In this document: in pieces, positions 58,328 to 64,000 of the stretch
Numbering within the stretch: position 1 is the first letter of the stretch
Layout: the number at the start of each line of letters is the position of its first letter
DNA from: Bifidobacterium breve
GTDB lineage: Bacteria > Actinomycetota > Acidimicrobiia > Acidimicrobiales > Ilumatobacteraceae
Length of the DNA: 64,000 nt
NCBI GenBank assembly: GCA_945893395.1
Contig: CAMDEC010000001.1
Location: forward strand, 1-64,000
Direction: 5' to 3'
Position numbers and translations under genes: made by a program
Notes under the pieces: model-generated
Told to the model about the DNA's origin: nothing
The model's database searches: none
The model's input: only the letters and a program-made list of their open reading frames with translations

Positions 58328-59485
58328 ATGACTGACAAATCCACCTCTTTCGCCCAAGTTTTTGCATTCGGACTAGCACTAGCCATTCTTGGTGCTTGCG
58401 GTGAGAGCGACTCAACAACGCAAGAGTCCGTAGCAGAGTCTTCGCTTACTGAATCGAGTCTGTCGCTTGCCGATGTGTGCCCTTCCACGGTGGTTATCCA
58501 GACCGACTGGTTTCCCGAGTCAGAGCACGGTGGCTTGTACCACCTAATGGGCGATGACGCCATTGCGTCGAAGGACACCGGTGCTGTTGTTGGCTCCCTG
58601 GTCGTACAAGGTAAGTCAACAGGAATTGATCTTGAGATACGCGCGGGAGGGCCATTCTTGGAATCACCTGTTGTCACCGAGATGTACCAGGACGATTCAA
58701 TTATCTTCGGATATGTGGGTACCGATGTGGCTATCACTCGATACACCGATGCTCCAACACTCGCGGTGTTCAACGCACTCAATGTCAACCCGCAAGTACT
58801 GCTATGGGATTCCACCAAACACCCCACCGCCAAAACAGTTGCTGATGCCGCACAATCAGTTAAGACGTTTTACGTATATGGAGATCCTGCGTGGATGCGC
58901 TATTTCGTGTCGCAGGGATTGATCAAACAGGATCAAATTGATTCCAACTACAAAGGAAATCTGTTGCTCTCTACTGAAGACGCAGCACATCAGGGCTTTG
59001 CAACATCAGAGCCATATAAGTATGCAAATCTTGAAAGTGGTCCGATCGCTACGGGCTATCAACTAATTCACGATGCCGGTTGGAACTCGTATGCACAAAA
59101 CTTGGCTATCAGAAAAGATCGTCTTGATGAACTACGCCCATGCCTCGAAAGAATTGTTCCGCTATTTCAACAAGCGCAACTCGACTACATCGCGGAGCCG
59201 TCTCGCGCCAATGCGATTATCGTTGCAACGGTAAAGACCTACGATAGTTGGTGGAGCCAAAGCGACGGAGATGTTGCGAACGGGGCAACTTCTCAGGTGG
59301 ATCTTGGAATAATCGGCAACGGAGGAACCGCCACGTTTGGCGACCTAGAAGAGACTCGAGTCAATGACTTCATCGCCAAGGCTTCACCGATTTTGCGTGA
59401 ACAAGGACTTGATATTGCTGACATCACCGCGACCGACATTTCGGACAACACATTTCTTGATATTTCAATCACCTACCAGGGATAG
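58328..59485 (+). CDS. ABC transporter substrate-binding lipoprotein, NMT1/THI5-like
   Basis: Lipobox-like LAILGAC|GES; VVIQTDWFPESEHGGLYHLMGDD; GYVGTDVAITRYTDAPTLAVFN. Confidence 0.88.
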   Translation: MTDKSTSFAQVFAFGLALAILGACGESDSTTQESVAESSLTESSLSLADVCPSTVVIQTDWFPESEHGGLYHLMGDDAIASKDTGAVVGSLVVQGKSTGIDLEIRAGGPFLESPVVTEMYQDDSIIFGYVGTDVAITRYTDAPTLAVFNALNVNPQVLLWDSTKHPTAKTVADAAQSVKTFYVYGDPAWMRYFVSQGLIKQDQIDSNYKGNLLLSTEDAAHQGFATSEPYKYANLESGPIATGYQLIHDAGWNSYAQNLAIRKDRLDELRPCLERIVPLFQQAQLDYIAEPSRANAIIVATVKTYDSWWSQSDGDVANGATSQVDLGIIGNGGTATFGDLEETRVNDFIAKASPILREQGLDIADITATDISDNTFLDISITYQG

Positions 59486-59490
59486 GTGTA

Positions 59491-59994
59491 TCAGGCGTCT
59501 TTGACGCCCCATGCCCGTTTTGCCACGGGTTCTTTGTCGCTCCACGGAAAGTTGATCCATTCGTCGGTCATCTTCCATACATATTCGCACTTAACAATTG
59601 AATTCGGCTTTTCGTAAAGCACCGCGATGCGCGATTCTTTAACTTGACCATGACAGAAATCATTGACAAGTTTTAAAGTGTGACCCGTGTCGGCGACATC
59701 ATCAACAATCAAAATTCGCGAGTCTTTTAGATCAACCAAGTTCGGTACTGGCGGCAAAACGATCGGTATCGGCAATCGCTCGTCGACGCCCGTATAAAAC
59801 TCGACATTGAGCGTGTAGGTGTTCTTCACCGAAAGCGCATATCCGAGGGCACCTGCGGCCATCAAACCACCACGCGCAATTGCCAGAATAATGTCTGGTT
59901 CATAGCCATCTTGGGCTACCTTCAACGCCAATTCGCGACTTGCAACACCGAACGACTCCCATGTCATAATCTCGCGCGATTGTGTCAAAACCAT
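59491..59994 (-). CDS. Phosphoribosyltransferase (xanthine/hypoxanthine type; start possibly 59967)
   Basis: PDIILAIARGGLMAAGALGYAL; SRILIVDDVADTGHTLKLV (PRPP loop). Confidence 0.9.
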   Translation of the reverse strand: MVLTQSREIMTWESFGVASRELALKVAQDGYEPDIILAIARGGLMAAGALGYALSVKNTYTLNVEFYTGVDERLPIPIVLPPVPNLVDLKDSRILIVDDVADTGHTLKLVNDFCHGQVKESRIAVLYEKPNSIVKCEYVWKMTDEWINFPWSDKEPVAKRAWGVKDA

Positions 59995-60071
59995 TACTCC
60001 TTCAGGCGTAAAAAACGATTATAGAACACTGCCGTGCTCAACGACGACTATTGGGACGAGAAACATCTGGT

Positions 60072-61325
60072 TTACGAAAGATAAAACGACTTCAGCGCCT
60101 CAAAATATCCCGGCCAACTTTTGCTGACCACTTCGGGGCTACGCACGACGACACCGTGCACTTCACGCTGGATCAATGCGAAGGCCATCGCCAATCGATG
60201 GTCGTGGTGTGTGTCGAGGCTGGCCGCACGCAATGGCACAGGTGTAACCACCATGCCATCTTTAGTTTCACTAATGTTCGCCCCCAATTTGCGCAACTCG
60301 CCAGCCAAGTCACCGATCCGGTCGCTCTCTTTGCCGCGAATGAAGCCGATGCCGCTGATCTCAGTCGACGAATCGGCGAACATCGCTACGACGGCCATAG
60401 TCGGCACACAATCGCTGATTTGCGACATGTCGACTCGAATACCGCGCAGCGGCTCGGTTTTGTCGCGTTGAATCTGCAAACCTTCAGCAACCTCTGCAAC
60501 TTTGCAACCCATGCGCGCCAGCAAGTCGATGAATTCGACATCACCCTGCAAACTGTTGCGCGAAAGATTTTCTATCGTTATAGACCCACCACTGATTGCC
60601 ACGGCACCCAACGGATAACTTGCCGCCGATGCATCCGGCTCGACGCCGTAAACCGAACCCGTATATTCGCCCGGGCTAACCCAAATTTGATTCTTTGAGA
60701 AATCTGTTTGTACCCCGAAAGCCCGCATCACACCAACGGTCATTTCGATGTATCCGCGCGAGACGATCTGATCGCCGAGCATTATCTCTAAACCAGAGGG
60801 CAAATACGGCGCAATCATCATCAACGCGCTCGTGAACTGACTGGAGATGCTGGCATCTGACGAAATTTTCGCCTGCCAACTGCGACCACGCGAAACCTTG
60901 ACTGGCAGACAGCCACTATCACCCAGTGATTCAACAGTTGCACCCAAAGTTCGCAAAGCAGAATGCAACTCAAGCATTGGTCTTTTGCGCAGCGACTCTT
61001 GGCCGTCAATCACCGAACTACCGGCTCGCAAACTGCACAGCGCCGTCAAAAATCGCGATGTCGTGCCAGCCAGTTGCGCATCAAGGTGCACCTCGCTTGC
61101 ATTTTCGAGATCTAGCCTGCCAGCAACTTTCACACTGTCACCATCTCGCTCAACACCAACACCTAAAATTCGCAGCGCAGCGATCATCGCCTCGGTGTCA
61201 TCGCCGGGTGCACAATTCGAAATCACCGACTCAGAGTTGGCAAGTGCAGCACAAACCAGTGCGCGATTCGCAATTGATTTTGAACCCGGAACCGAAATTA
61301 ATTGACCGCCCACCCGACTGGTCAT
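60072..61325 (-). CDS. aroA: 3-phosphoshikimate 1-carboxyvinyltransferase
   Basis: VPGSKSIANRALVCAALA; LDAQLAGTTSRFLTALCSL; FIRGKESDRIGDLAGELRKLGA; DHRLAMAFALI. Confidence 0.95.
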   Translation of the reverse strand: MTSRVGGQLISVPGSKSIANRALVCAALANSESVISNCAPGDDTEAMIAALRILGVGVERDGDSVKVAGRLDLENASEVHLDAQLAGTTSRFLTALCSLRAGSSVIDGQESLRKRPMLELHSALRTLGATVESLGDSGCLPVKVSRGRSWQAKISSDASISSQFTSALMMIAPYLPSGLEIMLGDQIVSRGYIEMTVGVMRAFGVQTDFSKNQIWVSPGEYTGSVYGVEPDASAASYPLGAVAISGGSITIENLSRNSLQGDVEFIDLLARMGCKVAEVAEGLQIQRDKTEPLRGIRVDMSQISDCVPTMAVVAMFADSSTEISGIGFIRGKESDRIGDLAGELRKLGANISETKDGMVVTPVPLRAASLDTHHDHRLAMAFALIQREVHGVVVRSPEVVSKSWPGYFEALKSFYLS

Positions 61326-62389
61326 ACCACAGTTTGAATGCTCGGTCGAAACTTGCGCGCCATCAGACCGCCACGAAACATCTCGGCGCTTGCCTTGTCG
61401 ATGATCAACACGAGAATTCCGCGATCACCCTCGACCGAGTGCGACACCTCAAAGTTTGCGATGTTCACACCAAGATCTGCCGCCAGCGTGAAGATCTCGG
61501 CAGCCGCGCCCGAACGGTCGGGTATCGGCACTCGCACTTCGCAAACATCCATGAGTTCGTGCACACGACCAGGCAAGTTCGCACGGGCATTACGCGCCGT
61601 CGAAAGTCGCGACAACAATGCGGCGTTATCTTGGGCTTCGACGATTCCGCGCATCTCTGTGAGACCAGAAATCATCCCGTCGAGTGCATCCAGAATCGCG
61701 GCGCGATTCTCGCGACAGATGTCGATCCAAATTTGCGGCTGGCCCGATGCAACTCGAGTCATGTCCCTAAAACCACCAGCCGCCAACCGCAGCACGGCAA
61801 CATGTTCTTCTGCCGTAATATGCGCAAGCCCCATCAATGTTGCTGCAGTCAGGTGCGGCAAATGACTAACGACAGCAACCAGACGATCATGACGCTCGGC
61901 GTCCAACACAACAATTTCTGCGCCGAGTATGCGAATAATTTTCGCCAGAATCTCAAAACTCGCATCCGAAGACTCAGACGAAGGTGTCAGCACCCACACC
62001 GCGCCCTCGAACAGCGCATCATCTGCACCATCGAGCCCGGCTAATTCGCTGCCCGCCATCGGGTGACCGCCAATAAATCGCGCGTCACTCACGGCACTCA
62101 CGACCGGCGCCTTCACACCGCCAACATCTGTGACGATGCCTTGCGTCTTGGCCAATGCAAGTTTGGCCTGCTCTGGTATCGAACTAACTGGTGTCGCGAT
62201 AAAACTGATCTCTGCCTGCGGATCAATGCCGACGGCGCCAATTATCCCCCGCGCCACAGCCGACTGCTCTACCTCGTGGTCTGTGTCGCTACCCGAAACC
62301 GTGAACCCGTGTTTCGCCAAAGCCAGCGCCAGCGAACCACCGATAAGACCGAGTCCAAGAACATTCGCTCGCCGTGTAGCCACCGTCAA
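61322..62389 (-). CDS. tyrA: Prephenate dehydrogenase with C-terminal ACT-like region
   Basis: VLGLGLIGGSLALALAKHGFTVSGSD; GGHPMAGSELAGLDGADDALFEGAVWVLTP. Confidence 0.93.
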   Translation of the reverse strand: MTVATRRANVLGLGLIGGSLALALAKHGFTVSGSDTDHEVEQSAVARGIIGAVGIDPQAEISFIATPVSSIPEQAKLALAKTQGIVTDVGGVKAPVVSAVSDARFIGGHPMAGSELAGLDGADDALFEGAVWVLTPSSESSDASFEILAKIIRILGAEIVVLDAERHDRLVAVVSHLPHLTAATLMGLAHITAEEHVAVLRLAAGGFRDMTRVASGQPQIWIDICRENRAAILDALDGMISGLTEMRGIVEAQDNAALLSRLSTARNARANLPGRVHELMDVCEVRVPIPDRSGAAAEIFTLAADLGVNIANFEVSHSVEGDRGILVLIIDKASAEMFRGGLMARKFRPSIQTVV

Positions 62390-62403
62390 ATTCTACCTTT
62401 GTG

Positions 62404-63165
62404 TCAGTTTGTCGTGGCTTGATTTAATTCGACGACTTCGCTCGTGGTCAGATGTCGCCACTTGCCAGGCGCCAAAGTGCGATCAACAATCGGCCCGATT
62501 CGCACACGAACGAGGCGCTCGACAGGATAACCAGCCGCTTCGCACATCCTACGAATTTGACGATTGCGACCTTCATGAATCACGATGCGCAACACACCGG
62601 ACTGCAATTGCCCGACTTCGGCGGGTGACGTCACACCGTCGTCCAACTCGATGCCGTCGCGCAATCGCTTCAATGCAGATTCGCTGACACCGTTTTGGCC
62701 ACAGTCAACATGGGCCAAATATTCTTTTTCAATGCCAAAACTTGGATGCGTCAGTCGATGACCCAACTCGCCATCATTCGTCAAAATCAACAGGCCCTCT
62801 GTATCTGAATCAAGTCGACCCACGGGAAACACTCGTGGCTCAAATGGCACAAGTTCAATCACCGTTTGCCGGCCGTGCGTGTCTTTGGCCGTGGTGATCA
62901 CATCTACAGGTTTGTTCAACAAATAATAAACAAGACCTGGTGCGACACCAATTGCAACACCGTCAACTTCAACCTTGTCGGTTTGCGCCTTCACTCGCCG
63001 ACCAAGAATCGCAATCTCGCCGTTGACCCTCACTCGACCCTGGTCAATCAAGATCTCGCACTCACGCCGCGAGCCCCACCCGACGCGCGCCAAAACTTTT
63101 TGCAGTCGCTCGCCTTCGTCATTTTCTAGTTCACCTGACGCGCCAAACGCCGAATCACCAGGCAT
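62404..63165 (-). CDS. rluB: 23S rRNA pseudouridine synthase RluB family
   Basis: RLQKVLARVGWGSRRECEILIDQGRVRVNG (S4); GRLDSDTEGLLILTNDGELGHRLTHPSFGIEKEY. Confidence 0.95.
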   Translation of the reverse strand: MPGDSAFGASGELENDEGERLQKVLARVGWGSRRECEILIDQGRVRVNGEIAILGRRVKAQTDKVEVDGVAIGVAPGLVYYLLNKPVDVITTAKDTHGRQTVIELVPFEPRVFPVGRLDSDTEGLLILTNDGELGHRLTHPSFGIEKEYLAHVDCGQNGVSESALKRLRDGIELDDGVTSPAEVGQLQSGVLRIVIHEGRNRQIRRMCEAAGYPVERLVRVRIGPIVDRTLAPGKWRHLTTSEVVELNQATTN

Positions 63166-63183
63166 TTAGTGTCGACGAATTTT

Positions 63184-63792
63184 CTATTGCTCGGGCGAAG
63201 TCGAATCGTCGGGCACAACTCGCAAACCCCGCTCGAGCGTTTCGACGACGCTGGCATCCGGAATGAAGTCGGCGATGCTCGGTAAATCATCCAGCGACGC
63301 GATGCCAAGTCGTTCCAAAAACAATGGCGTCGTTCCGAACAGCACTGCTTGACCGGGGCCATCATCGCGTTGTACTTCGGTGATATATCCGCGCGCCTGC
63401 AGTGTTCGCATCACCGACTCTGGGTCGACACCACGAATCGCCGCGATCTGTGACCGTGACAACGGCTGTTTGTAGGCGATGATCGCCAATGTCTCGAGTG
63501 CCGCTGATGAAACGCGCACCTGCTGTCCATCCAAAACAAATCGTTCGACATACGGCGCCAAATCTGGGTGCGACTGAAATCGAAAACCTCCGGCAACTTT
63601 GACGAGTTGAAACCCGTGACCTGCGGCTTCATATGTAGCAGCCAGTCGTTCGCAAAGCGCATCCACGGTGGCTTGCGAAATCTCCAACAACTGAGCCAAC
63701 AGCGCCGGTGCGACGGGCTCCATCGCCACCAACAAAATCGCTTCAAGCGCACGGACTATCTCTGGATCTAGATTCGTTTCTTCTTTGTTCAT
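63184..63792 (-). CDS. scpB: Segregation and condensation protein B
   Basis: ALEAILLVAMEPVAPALLAQLL; LSSAALETLAIIAYKQPLSRSQIAAIRGVDPESVMRTLQARGYI-type ScpB core. Confidence 0.95.
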   Translation of the reverse strand: MNKEETNLDPEIVRALEAILLVAMEPVAPALLAQLLEISQATVDALCERLAATYEAAGHGFQLVKVAGGFRFQSHPDLAPYVERFVLDGQQVRVSSAALETLAIIAYKQPLSRSQIAAIRGVDPESVMRTLQARGYITEVQRDDGPGQAVLFGTTPLFLERLGIASLDDLPSIADFIPDASVVETLERGLRVVPDDSTSPEQ

Positions 63793-63795
63793 TTG

Positions 63796-64000
63796 TTATC
63801 CCTCATAGTTGTCGATCGCTATCGAGTCATCTTCGATGCCCAACCACAAGACCTGAATGTCGCCAAAACGTAGCACCTGCTCAAGTTCGACTCGACCCTG
63901 TTTGTAAAGTTCAAGAATCGCCAAAAATCTCACGACGACTTCGATCTTGTCTGTGATTCCTTCGACGATGTCGTGAAATGTGATTCGACCTGCCTGACGA
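63796..64000 (-). CDS. scpA: Segregation and condensation protein A, C-terminal part (continues beyond window)
   Basis: Minus-strand frame open from the window edge: RQAGRITFHDIVEGITDKIEVVVRFLAILELYKQGRVELEQVLRFGDIQVLWLG...; directly upstream of scpB. Not in the ORF track because its start is outside the window. Confidence 0.9.
   Translation of the reverse strand, partial: RQAGRITFHDIVEGITDKIEVVVRFLAILELYKQGRVELEQVLRFGDIQVLWLGIEDDSIAIDNYEG

Noticed and set aside
59494-59508. GGCGTC-TTT-GACGCC hairpin as rho-independent terminator of the ABC operon
   Set aside because: Stem is perfect but no T-run follows on either strand, and it encodes the end of the phosphoribosyltransferase; not called.
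60051-60698. 215-aa plus-strand ORF antisense to aroA
   Set aside because: Overlaps confident aroA coding sequence; composition typical of an antisense frame.
60926-62044. 372-aa plus-strand ORF antisense to aroA and tyrA
   Set aside because: His/Gln/Arg-rich low-information protein with no recognisable motif, fully covered by well-supported minus-strand genes; typical antisense artefact.
1-64000. Search for CRISPR arrays, IS elements, prophage, toxin-antitoxin or defence islands
   Set aside because: No regularly spaced repeats, transposase/integrase motifs or phage structural genes noticed. The holin-like protein at 10255 is a common actinobacterial membrane protein, not evidence of a phage.

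Overview
The window is a gene-dense chromosomal segment from an actinobacterium. The Pup-proteasome locus, a WhiB protein, and the gcvH/FHA/MerR/bifunctional-nuclease/MerR cluster point to Actinobacteria; class Acidimicrobiia is my guess, not demonstrated. I see about 68 credible protein genes, one tRNA-Pro(GGG), and one tandem glycine riboswitch upstream of gcvP. I found no IS element, prophage, CRISPR array, rRNA or obvious defence island. Main blocks are: typA (partial); a LOG protein with transaldolase and transketolase; an ADP-forming acyl-CoA synthetase; dacB and trmI; mpa-dop-pup-prcB-prcA-pafA, then lepB, a GDPD gene, tatB-tatC, helY and an orphan lipid-kinase-like domain; a tandem ThyX-like protein; lineage-restricted proteins; the glycine cleavage system split across strands; der and ispH; fatty-acid genes; an NMT1/THI5-type ABC transporter; and aroA-tyrA-rluB-scpB-scpA. 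I did not find an unambiguous new multi-gene system. The best leads are the helY-coupled orphan DAGK-type C-terminal domain, the tandem ThyX-like protein with its signature motif divided between two halves, the PrcB processing site with Ala instead of Gly at -1, the basic-linker protein at 29-30.5 kb, and the AT-richer GT-C-like membrane protein at 35.5-37.8 kb. All family names come from motif recognition by eye; no database search was run.
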